A stretch of DNA of 64,000 bases from Melitaea cinxia. Lineage: Eukaryota; Arthropoda; Insecta; Lepidoptera; Nymphalidae. Where the stretch lies: NCBI RefSeq assembly GCF_905220565.1, contig NC_059423.1, positions 1,333,001 through 1,397,000 of the forward strand, read 5' to 3'. The translations under genes were made by a program, and so were the position numbers. The notes beneath the pieces are model-generated. The model was not told the DNA's origin, ran no database searches, and saw nothing but the letters and a program-made list of their open reading frames with translations. Positions 34,707 through 49,700 of the stretch are shown piece by piece. Within the stretch, counting starts at the first letter, position 1, and each line of letters opens with the position of its first letter.

Positions 34707-37700
34707 CTGTAATAAAATTATATGATTAATGATGTTCCAGCGAGTCCATTATTTGTTTTTTTGAAGTTATAATACTTTTGATGCAGTAGGAAAAAATGAT
34801 GAGAGTAAATTTTACGATGCGCGCGCACACCGTCACAAAAAACCGACACCCTGAAGTTAGCTAGTCAACGAAGACGAAGTTAGCAACGTGACGCTAGCTA
34901 GCCAATAAAGTATAACTTCTTACGTGCGTACCTAAGTCTTTCTTTGTGTGACCAGAAGGAAAAAAAGGAAAGCATAGTCCAAGTAAATGTTTATATATGT
35001 TATAATGGCACTAATAAATAGATTTATTTATAAAATAAATAAACGCCATACACTAAACGACCCACTAGGATTTACTGCTGTCGGGGGTCCGGAAACACAA
35101 AATACAACACAAACGCCCAGACCACGGCAATCAGCCGCAATCCAGCGCTATGACCGTTCCGCTAACGCGTCTGATTTATGTATGTATTTGTATGTAGGTT
35201 ACAAGTCCATTACAGCACGCATACATTCGTGCTTTTATATTTTAATATACTTTAAAGATTTGTTATAATTTTAATTATGTCATCTATACTAATATTATAA
35301 AGAGGTAAGGTTTTTAAATTTGTTTGTATGTAGGGGGTAATCTTCGGAAATACTGATCCGATCATGACAATTCTTTCACTAACAGAAAGCTATACTATTG
35401 AGGAATGATATACGCTATATTTTATTGTTATTGAACGAAATATTCAGTGAAAAGTATATGTAATCAAGTCGGAGATGTGCGAGCGAGATGAAAACTTTAC
35501 TGTATATTTGCATCACAAAAATAATTAACTCCCAACGAAGTGGGCACGGGTCCGCTAGTATATAATATACAGGCCGTTACGAAATAGTTCTAGTGTTTTA
35601 GTATTATTAATAAGTAAATACAAACACGGTCTTCTGTTCCTCAGGTAGGACTTAATTGCTTGTTACAGGTAATAGCTGACTTATATAGCTACATTTTTTT
35701 TTTCGATAAACATACATACAAATAACACACATTTATATTCAGTGTATGGGTTATGTATTTTTGAAGCACGATTGAGTTGGTGAGTAAGCTGGTGAATGCG
35801 TGACGAGAGCGTTAAGAAAACGGTGATCGGGCGTGGCGAACAGAAATTGAGAGGGAGATATAGATTAGATGGAGCTAAATGAGTTTTACTTCAGTCGTTT
35901 TTAGAGTTCCGTACCTCAAAAGGAAAAAACTGAACCCTTATAGGATCACTTTGTCGTCCGTCTGTCTGTCAAGACCTTTTTTCTCAGGAACGCGTGGACG
36001 TATCAAACTGAAATTCATACCAAATACTCAGGTCTACTGTCCCTTGGAGCTGTGAAAAAATCAAACTTTTAAGCCTAAGCAATCAAAATGCTGCGAATTT
36101 TCGACACTCGGCAAGGGAATCAAAACCTACAGGGTACGTCCCGTGAACTCAGAATCTTGAAATTTCAAATAAAGCAATGCCTTATAGCACAAATAAAGGA
36201 AAAATTGAGAAAAGCATAAATCTTTAGTTACATCATATAATAAAAATATTTTTAATAATTTTGTTTGTACGGAACCCTCGGCGCGCGAGTCTGATTCGCA
36301 GTTGGCCGGTTTCATCTTTGTATGTTATACACACCTGGCCGCTTCCTGTAGCTTGCGAGATAAAAGCTCGTTCTTAAGCTTTGCCGCTGCTAACTCTCTA
36401 CGTAGCTGGGCTTTACTCTTGTTGCCAGCGGGGTGTAGTAACGGGTGTCTACGGAGACGAATCGCTGAGGGACGCTGGTTCGGATCCGGGTCCACCATTT
36501 TCTGAAAGTTATGTGAGATTTTAGTATCTGTTTAAAATTACTAATCGGGAAATAAAGTCCGAAAAAAAATTATACAATTTTAATATATTCAGCATTAAGA
36601 ACTGGCTTTAACTACGATATTATATTGTGTGTATGCATAGATGCCTATTATAGTATCTACACAGTATGTGTAAAGATCATTTCATGAATGATGTAACCAA
36701 TTCGTCTATTTATTTATTTTTTATTGAATAAAATTAGTAGAGGAAAAATATTATATTGGTTAAATCATACAAATTAAAAAAAAAAACGAAAATTCGAATT
36801 ATTCGAAAGTTCCCGAATATTTTGAAAATTCGGATAATTCGAAAGTTTCCGAATAATTCGAATTTTTTTTTTCGAATTATTATATTAATAATAATTTTTG
36901 GAGTACTTTGAATTCAGAGTTTGTTATGTTCGATATTAAAATATGAAATTAACAATTAATATACATTTTATTTATACCATGAAATATAATTACACAAATA
37001 GAACAATTAGTACGAAAATTTCCTAGATTTGATTTTTTTCAAACGGAAATTAATAATTAAAAAAACCAAATGGATTGAAAAGATTTCTTGCCTACCTGAA
37101 CCTATATTGAAATTGAGCAATTGTTTTCTCCAGGTAATTGATTTTTAATCAAAAAGTATATATTTTTGTAAGTAGAATATTTTGATGCACGATGTAATGG
37201 CCTTCAAATTGGAAATAATAGAAAATCCAGTGATATTTTGATAATTCGCGAATTGTTCTAATTATTCGATTTTTTTTTTTTTCGAATTATTCGTCGAATT
37301 TTGAACAGTTCGAAAATTCTGATTATTCGAACATTTTCGAATTATTCGATTTTTTCAAGTTCTTCGATTTTTTCGAAATATTCGTCAAATTTCGAAAAAT
37401 TAGAAAATTGAGATTATTCGATTAGAAATTCGAATCAAATATTAATATTCCATTAGATTCGAACGATATTCACACACCCCCTAAAAATATGATATTTCGC
37501 GAAGTTTTTGAGTTATTCGATTCGAACGAAAGATATTCGCAACCCCTACACTAAATATAACTTCAATACCCAATTTTAGTAACAAAGGTATACTTCAAAT
37601 ACACATTTGAGTTACGTCAAGGCTCTCCCCCTCCCCAAATGAAATTATAGGACTAGAGGCCATTCCCTCTAGTGGTTGGACTTCAGTCATATTTTTATTT

Positions 37701-40700
37701 AATAGAAATGGTATATTTACCTTTAATAATTGATTAAACTCTCTTGATAAGTTTGGTAAAGTGGGCAGCTTGCCTTCCCTGATGTCGTGCCACTCTTGAC
37801 CGTTCTTCGGCAACGGACCGCCTCCGGCCGCTTCGAATAGTGTTAGACCTGGTGAAATTATTTAAATTAATACATAATTATGCATTCAGCTTCTAACATT
37901 CCCCTGCTGGGCATAAGCCTCTTTCTCCATGTAGGAGAAGGATTGGAGCTTAATCCACCACGCTGCTCAACTGCGGGTTGGCGAATATGTTCACTACTAT
38001 GAGTAATGACTGCTATCGGGTATGTATGAAAAATACTGGGACTGATAGCTTAACGTGTTCTCCGAAGCACAGTTGAGACCTACAAGGACAGACATCCAAA
38101 CCGGAAAAGTTTGAAAATAAATATTTATGCAAGTAAAAAATTCCATCCTGAGCGGGAATCGAACCTGCTCGGTGTTTTAGGCGACTACTCGCATCCACTA
38201 AAGCTGTCTCCGATTGCGGTGATGCAAACCTGGTCAAGTTCAACGCCTCTAAGACCCAGGCGTGTCTTTTTTCGGCAAAGCGGAGTCCTTTCCATCTGAC
38301 TCCCTCTTTCCGAGGTGTGCCCGTGCCCATAACCGGCCACCTAGAGCTTCTTGGCGTTACTTTGTCATCCACCCTCAATTTCGGCTCATACATAGAGACA
38401 AAGGCTCAAACAGCTGCCAGAAAACTGGGCGTCCTCTCGAAGGTGAGACAGTACTTCACTCCGGAACAGCTTCTAAATTTATATCATGCGCAAGTTCGAT
38501 CATGCATGGAGTACTGCTCTCATCTTTGGGATGGCTCAGCCAAGTACCAGCTGGAGCTTCTCGAGTCGATTGAGACGAGCCAGGAGGCTCATCGGTGATA
38601 ATGCACTGGTCGCTGCAAAGCTGCAAAGCCTGCATCATCGACGGAGGGTGGCCGGCCTGTCGGTTTTTTATCGGATACACTTCGGAGAGTGTGTGCAGGA
38701 ACTCCATAACCTGATTCCCCCTTCCCCCTTCCATCATCGTACAACCAGACGCTCTGCGTTACGCCACCCTTATATGGTTGACATTCCCCTTATACGCACT
38801 GAGCGATTCGCTAGTACATTCTTGATCCGTACAGCCAAAGAATGGAACTCTCTACCAGCGTCTGTGTTTCCAGAAAATTATAACCTGGGGATCTTTAAGT
38901 CGCGAGTGAATAGGTTACTTCTAGGTAAGCGTGCTCCATCTTAGACTGCATTTTCACTTATGATCAGGTGAAATAGTGATCAAACGCAAGCCTATCATTG
39001 TATTAAAAAAAATCCACTACACAGTTTATTATAAGTATATCGTAAAATAAATAACTTTTACTCACCAAAAGCAAATATATCAGCCTTGGTCAAATGAGAG
39101 AAATCCTCTTGTAACACTTCTTTTGGGAGGTACCTGCAGTCTCCCTCTTCTACAGATGGGGATGATACACACGTCACGTGGCCTAGGTCACCTAGAAATT
39201 GATACCTAGTTTAGTAAATTATAAGAATACTACAATACAGACATAAGATTTAAAAACTAAACTTTTATGTCATTAATAATTTCGGACTACCCTCACCACC
39301 CAACTATATCTTTCTACCTTCGCCTTCAACTCAAGATATTTTAAATAGCAGTTTTATTTAGCTGTGATCTTCTGAGAAAGGTAATATAAGGTTGAGATAC
39401 TTCCAGTCGGGCTGCTCTAGGTTTTGAACAGAATATATTCTACTGTGCCCTGCCCCAAAATATGCAAAGATTATTAACATGGCTGGTCTATCCTCACCTA
39501 TCTTATACTTGTGCTGGGGCTCCGGTGAGGGTTCATCGTCGTCGTAGCCATCATCAGAGTCGGGCTGCGCCTCTCCCTCGCCGCGGCATATGAAGATATT
39601 CCCCGGTTTCAGGTCCATGTGTACTAGGTGTTGGGAGTGGATGTAGCTGCGGATAGATTTGCATTATTGTAAAGATTTATAAGTGAAGATTACTGGCGAG
39701 ACGATTGGTTGCTTCACGTGATATTTTTGAGAACTTCTTGCTTGTAAATTGTTTGTATTTATTACATTTCTAAATTGTTAATTAAAACAAAATACTTGAA
39801 ATGAAATTGATTCAGTTTAGACACCAGATTTTCTTCTTTTATTTGACTGGTATTTTGTATGTATCTTTTAAATAATTTTCTATACTAATATATAACTAAG
39901 ATAAAAGATTTGATTTTTGTTTATCTGTCAATATAGCCATTAAAATTTTATAAATACTCACGCAAGACCATCAGCGACATGAGCCAGTAGCAATAACAGT
40001 TCACTCTCCGGCAGAGGCCCTGCTTCCATCAACTGTTGAAGCGAGCCTCCATCGCAGTACTCGTTCTGTATTATCATGTGGTCGTCTTCTGCCCAGGCGG
40101 AGTAGTATCTGTTTATTAATGATGGTGATGATTAAAATTAGGTTAAAAATTGTTGAAGGTGGGCACTTAGATCAGTATTACAGAGTATTTTTAAAAACAT
40201 TTATAGACGATGTCAGTATATGGGGGTCTGACCCCCTCTTCCCTTGGGTGTCGTAAGAGGCGACTAAGGTATAACAAGGTTCCACTACCACCTCGGAACT
40301 TAAGAAGCCGACCGATGGCGGGATAACCATCTAATCGCTGGCTTTGAAATACACAGGCCGAAGACTGGCAGCAGCGTCTTAGGTGCGACAAAGCCAGCCC
40401 TGCGGTCATCAACCCGCCTGCCCAGCGTGGTAGTCACCACATGTCATGGCAACACACATGAGTTCACGCATTTTTGGCGCGAACTTGTGGAGGCCTATGT
40501 CCAGCAGTGGACTGCAATAGGCTGAAATGATACGGGGGTCTAGCTGTAGCGTACGAGACGGTCCCACTCACCGCACGAGGTGCGGGTGCTTGCCCAGCGC
40601 GGCGTGCGCGTACACCTCGGTGAGCGCGGCGCGCTCGGCGGCCGAGCCGGCCACGGGCCGCAGCGAGCGCTTGAGCGCGTACACGCAGCCGTCCAGCTTG

Positions 40701-43700
40701 TTCACGCAGCGCGCCACGCGCCCGAACTGCCCGCGCCCGATCACCTCCAGCTCCACGAACTCCACGTTGTAGCGCGATATGTTCGACTCCTAGGACACGG
40801 ACAAAAATTTAATTTAAGACGTCTTTTATTGAAGTAGGATATATCCTGGAGTCTGTCTGGGAAAATACCTCGACCTTACAGAATATGACAACCAAATAAT
40901 ACTGCTCTTCAGTGTTGTATACCCGTGGTGAGTGAGGTGGCCAGAGCTCTTGGGAGGGTCAAAGGTGGGGTCGGCTAGAGTATGAATGAGAATAAATTGT
41001 TTTATAGTGCCCCTTTTGAGCAATATTTTAATTAATATTAGTTGATGTTCACAAACTGTAGTCGAAAGTCGAGAGCTCAGTCGATGTCTATGAGTCCTTA
41101 TGATTAAATTACAAATCACCACCAAAGCCTCTACGTACTCTTGCCGCCTCTCGTACTTTTTGGCCCATTTTGGACCCCTGTCCTTTGAGTCCTTTCAGCG
41201 ACCTCCTGACAAATATTACATCACAACAGACAGACACCTCAGACTTTAAAGTCATAAAAAAGTTTTTAACAGATTTCGTTATACAAAAAATACAAAAAAA
41301 AAAAAAACTACAAATATCATATTTTTAGGGGTGTATGAATATCGTTCGAATCAAATCGAATATATTTGATTCGAATTTCGAATCGAATAATCCGAATTTT
41401 CGAACTATACGAAATTCGACGAATATTTCGAAAAAAATAGAATAGCTTGAAAAATCGAATAATTCGAAAAATTTCGAATAATCAGAATTTACAACTATTC
41501 AAAATGCGACAAACAATTCGAAAAAAAAAATCGACTAATTACAACAATTTGCGAATTATCAAAATATCACTGGATTTTCTATTCTATAGTTTCAAATTTG
41601 AAGGCCAACACATCGAGCATTAAAATATTTTACTTACTAATAATATACTTTTTGATCAAAAATCAATTATGTATTATATTAATTTCAATATATGTTCATC
41701 TCTGTCAGTAACATAAAAAATTTAGATCTTTCGATTCGGAACGAATAATTATTAGGTTTCAACTATTCTAGGGAATATATCCGCCAACCCGCATTGGAGC
41801 AGCGTGGTGGATTAAGCTCTGATCCTTCTCATACATGGGGAAAGAGGCCTATGCCCAGTAGTGGGATATTACAGGCTAAAGCTAACCCCTAATATTTTTC
41901 TTAGACCCACACCACACCCATATTCTCACATCTCGTCACGTTAAGTGAAGATACTGCTATATTTTGATAGCGTATTTTATGAACAATCCCTAAGGGGGTA
42001 TTTGTTTAAGTGTTGTGTAACTCAACTTGGATGGAAGGGGGTCATGTAAAACATTAGGGTATGTTACAAGCAGAAAGGACTGTTCTTAAAAACTATCAAT
42101 TTTATACTATACAGCCTATTCATCAGAGAAGATAACAAGCCATATTACAACACTTCTACTGAAACAAAGAGATTATTGTAATAGTGTCAGAACTTACTCT
42201 TAGCCTTTTCGCCGGTTGTTCAGGTGTCGCCTCACCCCATGTCGATGTTGAAGGTGTCTTTGACAGCGCTCTCTTCTTCTTGTTCAGTGCTTGTCCTGAA
42301 ATTTAGGAATAATCTTTAAATATTGATAAAATTCTTTATATTTAACACACACACAGTGGTCTGTTCCTAAGGTGGGTTCAAGCTTAATGCAAGGTAAAAT
42401 ATATATATATATACATATATATAGCAATCTAGCATATAAACGATAATGTAGGGATAAATAATTTCATTAGACTTCTTTCTCTCTTGTTAACATTGTCTAT
42501 ACATCTCCACAAACACTCCATAAATAACTCAATCAAACTTCTTAACCCCCCGTCATTGATACTAATGTCAAAATCAAATTTTACATTCAATCAGATAATT
42601 GGATTATTTAGATTCAAATTCACTTTATTGCGAATATATAACATAGATATTTTAAATATTGAACAGTTACGAGCTACATTCTGCTACATCATCATCATTT
42701 CAGCCTATCACAGTGCACTGCTGGACATAGGCCTCCACAAGTTCGTGCCAAAAATGGTGTACTCGTGTGTTTTGCCCATAGTCACCACAATCTCACGTGC
42801 GTTATAAAAATTTAAACCAAAGATACAATAAATACACCATGTATAACCGTAACTGAGTCAGTAATAAAAAACAATTAACATTTTAGTAAATTTCAAATAA
42901 TAAAAAAGAAATTTTACTTCAATAAAATGTCATTATAAAATTGATAACATTAAGACTTTTTAGAGAGTATGACGAATAAATATTAAATTCATACACTTAC
43001 CATCAGGTGTGAAAGGATTGATGTTGGCCAGCGGCCGCTTCGCAGACCTAGTGTCATCAAACTCGTCGGGTGGTAAGCTACCGAGTGCACTGTCCTCGTC
43101 TGACGGTGGATGGAGGTGGTGACTCGAGCCAGACGGCATGCCTAAGAAAAAAAAAAATCATTAGTTAATATTTGTTGAAACATATTATATTAAGTTCGAA
43201 AAATTTAAAAGTTTAATTTCGTTTCGCACCAGTCATAATCTTCACTAGTATAAGGAATCGCCATAATGTTTTAAAAGGGCCATTAAAGTCTTTTTTGGGG
43301 TTTATTGGAGTGAACTCCTTAAGAATCGACTTTTATTTAAGGCCTGGTATGAAAGAAAATATGATGAGTGAAATCTACTGAATATCGTTACGTTTCTCCC
43401 CCCAATAAGGTGGGAGACGACGACATTTTCTAATAACGCCATCTCGATACGTCACATATCGATAAATGGCGTTATTTAATTCGTTTATGTACCATTTGAT
43501 ATGATATTAATCTTTTTCTCAGACTAGTAAGCTTTTTTCTGTGCCTATTTAGACAGTGGATCTGAAGGAGTAAATTTCAATCGTAGCTGACACACGCTTT
43601 TAATTTTTGAATTCTTTTTTTGGAAACAATTTTATAACACATTATTATATAATAATTAATAACAAGTATTTATATAACATGTATTTTTTGTTTGTTCGCA

Positions 43701-46700
43701 AACTCAAATAATTGTGTTTGCTCGCAAACGAAAAAAAAACCGACTTCAATTACATCGACGAGTAATATAACGTAGATCGACGAAAAAATAGTCAAGTAAC
43801 TGCGCGTTATCAAAGATTACTCAAAAATTAGTTATTAGATCTCAATAAAATTTATATGTGACCACATGACAAACATCAGCTTTCGATTAAATTAAAAATT
43901 ATTAAAATCGGTACACCCAGTAAAAAGTTATTGCGGGTTTTCAAGAAGTTCCCTCGATTTCTCTGGGATCCCATCATCAGATCCTGGTTTCCTTATCATG
44001 GTACTAAACTAAAGATATCTTCTTTCCAACAAAAAAAGAATTATCAAAATCGGTACACCCAGTAAAAAGTTATTGCGGATTTTCAAGAATTTCCATCAAT
44101 TTCTCTGGGATTCTATCATCAGATCCTGGTTTCCTTATCATGGTACTAAACTTGGGATATCTCCTTTCTAACAAAAAAAGAATTATCAAAATCGGTACAT
44201 CCAGTAGAAAGTTATGCGGTATAATACAACGTAGGTCGACGAAAAAAGCGTCAAGTAAAAACGCATTATTAGATATAGCTCGAAAAGTAGTTGTTAGATC
44301 TCAAATAAATTTAAATGGGACCAAATGACACACACCACCTTTCGATTAAAAGAAAATTTGTCGAAATCGCTCCACCCAGTCAAAAGTTCTGATGTAACAT
44401 ACATAAAAAAAAAAAAAAAATACAGTCGAATTGAGAACCTCCTCCTTTTTTGGACGTCGGTTACAAACCGACTTCAATTACATCTAGGGTTGCCAACTTT
44501 TTTTGACAAAATAAAACGTATAAAATGGTTTGGATAGGAAAAAATAAAGTATTTGGAAGAAAAAAAAAAGTATTTTTCAAATTTTATGTTTTTATTGCTT
44601 TAAAAACGTATTTTTGTGTGCCTTTAGCACATGCTAACAATTTTTTGTTATGTTTAAATGTTTCAAACTTGTTTAACAATCAATATTTAAATTTAAATAA
44701 ATAAAAATTCGTTTCTAATTAAATTTATTGACGCTATATTTCTCTCTTCTCGCTACTTTAGATTCATTACTAAAAAAACCCTTTCAGTGAAAGCTTAAGT
44801 AGTGGCAACAGAGAGTAAGAAATTTTTTTTATATTTGGTAAGCTATCAGGTGCATTTTTAAGTATATATTGCCATTTTTCAACTGTACTTTTCACTGAAA
44901 ATTCTTTATTATCATTAGTGATTTTTTTGTCTTATACATTCGGAATATATATCCTGCATCTTAATATTTAATCCGTCTTGTAATTTAGTTTTTATAATTA
45001 TCATTTCAAAATGTTCAAATTTAACCGCATTTTTTAAGGACCCGTTAGGAAGTATTGAAAGCCAGTTATCTTCGCTAAAGTCAAACCATTTTTCCAACCA
45101 TTGATTCCTTAACTACATATAAACAAAGCCAACGGTCAATTTTTCTACAATATCGTTGATAGTGAGTAGTGACATCTGTGACAAATGTCAGATTGTCACC
45201 TGTCCTGCCACATTCAAAACACCACATCTGACATCTAACATTTCGTTCAGTTATTTTAAATCCTTTCCATCATCCGTTTTACCTTATGTGTATCGTTAAA
45301 TAGTTAAGTACCCATATTGAGTATTTTGTTTCACGCATCACAGTAAAGATTGAAAATAAAGTATTTTCATATACTTTATTTGTATGCAAAAGTATAAAGT
45401 ATATTTACCAAAAATAAAGTAGAATATTTTATTATAAAGTATGGTTGGCAACCCTAATTACATCGTAAAACGTCGTAAAATACAATCGAATTGAAAACCT
45501 CCTCCCTTATCGGAAATCGGTTAAAAACACAAATTATGTTTAGCACAGACCTTAAGTATTTTATTTTCAAATGGTGTCTAAGTTTGCAAAAAGAAAAAAA
45601 AACAGCCAGGTGCAAGATGAATTAACACAAGGATGGGTGGATAATGTCAAAAAACTGTTCAAACTTTTTTTTTTAATAAAGCTAAAAAGATTGTATTAAA
45701 CCTTTTTTGTATGAAAAACTATGCAGAGACCATGGATATTACTTTTCTTTAAAAAAAATCGTGGCATAATCCTTCGTAAATTAAAGGAATTTATATGAAT
45801 TTTATATAAAATTAAAATGTAAGCATCTTATAATTTAAGCTGCTAAATGACAATAAGAACAATTTTAGTGATTATTTGTATTCTTTTGAAGTGTACTTAC
45901 CAGTCGGCGCGTTAACTTTGGGCGGAAATAGCCTTGATCTAGGGGGGTGATGAGATGGGGTCGAACATTTCTCTAGAAGCGTCTTCGGTGTGTGCGGACT
46001 ATCGAACAATCTAGAATAAAAAATAAAATCTTTAGCAACACAGACTCAATAATTTGTATATGCTCGTAAACGAAAAAAAAAACATTTCAATTATATCGAA
46101 AAGTAATAATAATATAGATAGTCGATAAAACATAATTAGTAATAACTTAAAAGGTACTCGTCAGATCTCGATTAAATTTAAATGGGATCATATGACGAGC
46201 ACCAGCTTTTGATGTATAATGAAGCACCAAAATCAGTATACCCAGATAAACGCTGTACCTGTGGTGGTAGCACACAAAAAAAAAGTCTAATTGAGAACCG
46301 CGTGCTTTTTTAGAAGTCGGTTAATAATTATAATTTATTTTTGCGTAGCTACGTTTGTACGTAAAGTTAAACGCGAGAACTATTCGAAAATAGAATCGTA
46401 ATTTTAATAACATTAAAATAGCTTTAAGAGTAAGTAATAATAACATCTTGAATCATAACAAAGCGATCTCATTCAAAAATCGTAAAAGTTTGACCTTTGT
46501 TAATTTCCCCTAACTTCCCTTCACGCACACTTCCGTAATACAAAAACACTTGTATCAAACGCACACATGCACGTCTTGAACACCTGAGGTCGAAATTATT
46601 TTTAAAATACGCTCTATCACAATGTCTTAGCGGTTATTTTTTTAAGACATTTCTCAAACTTGAACTATTCATTTTTAGAACACCTGACAATATTGCAAGG

Positions 46701-49700
46701 AATAGGTTTTATATATTCAAAAATAAACTCTAACCGCCTTAATATTAGGTTCGAATTAATTATTTTTTTAATATTACGCAACAGAATACGTTCGAAATTT
46801 GAATATTGATATTATAAAAGTTCGAATCGTGAAATTTGAAAACAGAAGTATAAGAAAACATTATAGAAGAAGCTAGAACTGGAAATCCAATAACAGATTA
46901 TACGCAATTTTTAAATAAATTCCAATTTGATTAGAAGAAACTCATCTTTTCATTGTAAATCATGCGAGAATACCTAATAAAAGACTATTTCTTTGTGTTA
47001 AGATGTAAACACGTATATTTTTTTTTCTTCAAAGGTGTTTTCGACATGGCGTAATTTTTTTCCCGCGTAGGTGTTTTTTTTTTTTGCGGCAGATGTCAGC
47101 TGTTGAATCATATGCTCACTGTTATTGTTCGGACAACTGTACTTTAACTGATTTTAACCGAAATTTTACGCACAAAAAGGCTTTATCTTTGTTTGGAATT
47201 TAGCTTTGGGTATTTTCTTTTCCACGATTTTTGGTCTTGAAAATTTAATGAACGAAACACACTTAATCTTCTGTAGTCCAAATCATTTTCTCTATTATCT
47301 CACGCTCTAAGATATGGTTCTAGACACATCAATTGTTTTTTTGAGATGCTTTTTTGAAAATTGGTAATTGGTATAATATTTATATTATACTAGATTACTA
47401 GCTGATTTACCGAACTTTATACTGCAATTATTTTTTTCGCGAGTGAATAATTTTTTCTTATTTAATTTCCTGTCCTGACAATAACAATAACAAAAAAAAA
47501 AAATTATAGTAATAATAAGAATTATATTCAATTTCGTGCAATCATTCGAAATTTATACGCCTACATTACATACATTATAATTCAGCCATCCATTTTTATC
47601 TATACTCAGTAATAGCATACAATCCTGAATGAAATAAAAGAATTTTAACTAATCAAATAGTTATTCATTTATCCATTAAAACAAACAAAATACCAAATTT
47701 TCCTGTTTATAATATTAGTAAAAGCAGATATATCCTTGGATTTTCTTTTAAAATAAAAGTTTTTAAGATTTCACAGTCACTATTTCATAGGTAAACCTTA
47801 AGATCACAAGCGTTCCTTTTACAATTATTTATCTTTTTTATAACAGTACATATAATTAAAGATTGACATCTCTTATCTCGGTTCAATTGACTTATACAGA
47901 TAATTGAATACTTGATATAAATTGGTTTAACAAATTGACGGCATCTTTTAAACTTTCATTGAAAGATAAAATGTAAGTTATTGAGTTTAAGATAACAAAA
48001 TTGAAAATGAAAAAACAATATTTATATAATATTCTTAACTAGCTGTGCCTGCAACTTCGTCCACGTTTTGGGTATTTATCAGTTCAACGTGATTCTTTAA
48101 ATTGTCATAATTTTTTTATTTATGAATCGATAACCATGAAATAAACTCTAAATGTTAAGTTAAGCTTACCACAATATATTAGTGAAAACCACATCTATAT
48201 CTATATAGTATTTTTGTAGTGCGGTTTGCACTCAAAAAGTACTAGAGTAATTTAAAAAAATTCTTCATCTGGAGACTGCTACTACTCTGGATACATTATC
48301 ACTGACTGACGTAGACTATATTTTAACGGAAGAACATGAAACAGCTAAATATGTGGTATTTACATGGACATTGTCATTTTTGTATTATAGTTTGTATATT
48401 AAAAAAATATGTAGGTACACAATAGGTGTATAAATAATAGTATTCATTAAAAAAAAAAAAAAAAAAAACAGGTATAATGAGAAATATAATTACTGCATAT
48501 CATTTCACCCATTCAATTAATACTTATATATTTGTTATAATAAACATACAAGTTCCTAAATAGATAAATTTAACATATAATATTAACTAATGGTTGCCAT
48601 TCTAAATTTAAATTAGCTATTAAATTTAAAAATTAAACAAAAGGGTATATATGCCTGTGTGTGTCAATATATGGTAGTGTGTGTATGTTTTTTTATTAAC
48701 TTAATTAAAAAAAAAAAATTAGCATTCTACACTCCTTCTTTATATAAAATATAGGTGTGCAAAATTTTATATTCCTCCGTCCGTGTAATTTTCATCAAAA
48801 CGGGGACAATGTTTTTGCTTCACGTATTAATATATAGATTTATTATTAATAATTTTTAACTAATATCAAATATGCAAAAATTAGTATGTGAAAAATAAAG
48901 AATACAAACAACTTTCTGTTACTCGACCCAAATTGTCAAGGAACCAGTCAAACAAGTTAATAATTCAACAAAACATGTCCAGAGTTCATGTTGAGACGTG
49001 TCCTAACAGGAAATTAGATTTATAACTGACTTGGAAAACTTTTTGGGATCGTTTCACCGGCAATGAATAACGCTATTGTCTGAAATATTAGTCTTTCCTA
49101 CCATTGCTTTCTTATATGTAAATGATATATTTCAGTTCACAAAACATGAATCTAAAATTTGTAGTTTCTTAACTGAGGCTAAACAGGTCCTGATGGCCTA
49201 TTTTTCGCCTGCTGTTAAAGTCTAGTCGTAGCTATGTGCTGGATAAAGCTTAACCACACCTGGTGAAATATTTACTTAAGTTTTTAAGTATTATTTATAC
49301 TATACTTATATGAAGACAAATCTATATTAATATTATAAAGCTGAAGAGTTTGTTTGTTTGAATGTGCTAATCTTATGCACTATTCCTAGGTCCGATTTGA
49401 AAAATTATCTCAGTGTTAGATAGCCCATGTATCAATGAAGGCAATTGGCTATATCTTATCATGCTAGGATCAATAGGAGCTGAGCACTAATGAAAAATGT
49501 TACAAAATTGAGTTTTTTTAAGTAACTATTCAACGCGGACGAAGTTGTAGGCAGTAGCTAGTTACTGTTAGTAACAATATTAATATATAATTAGTAAGAA
49601 AAACATGTAGTGAGTTACTTCTCAGTGATATTTTGATTAAGAGTATTACTTTTAATGTTATAAAATGTATGAAATATTATGTTAAGAATTATGTATTTTT

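Noticed and set aside
40527..40837. Plus-strand GC-rich open frames
   Set aside because: They are antisense shadows of the CpG-rich Wee1 exon 5.
41139..41204. Candidate extra Wee1 exon between exons 4 and 5 (AG acceptor, open frame, GTACGT donor)
   Set aside because: Exons 4 and 5 already join directly in phase as KRLR-ESNISRY, the normal Wee1 sequence; including the candidate breaks the frame.
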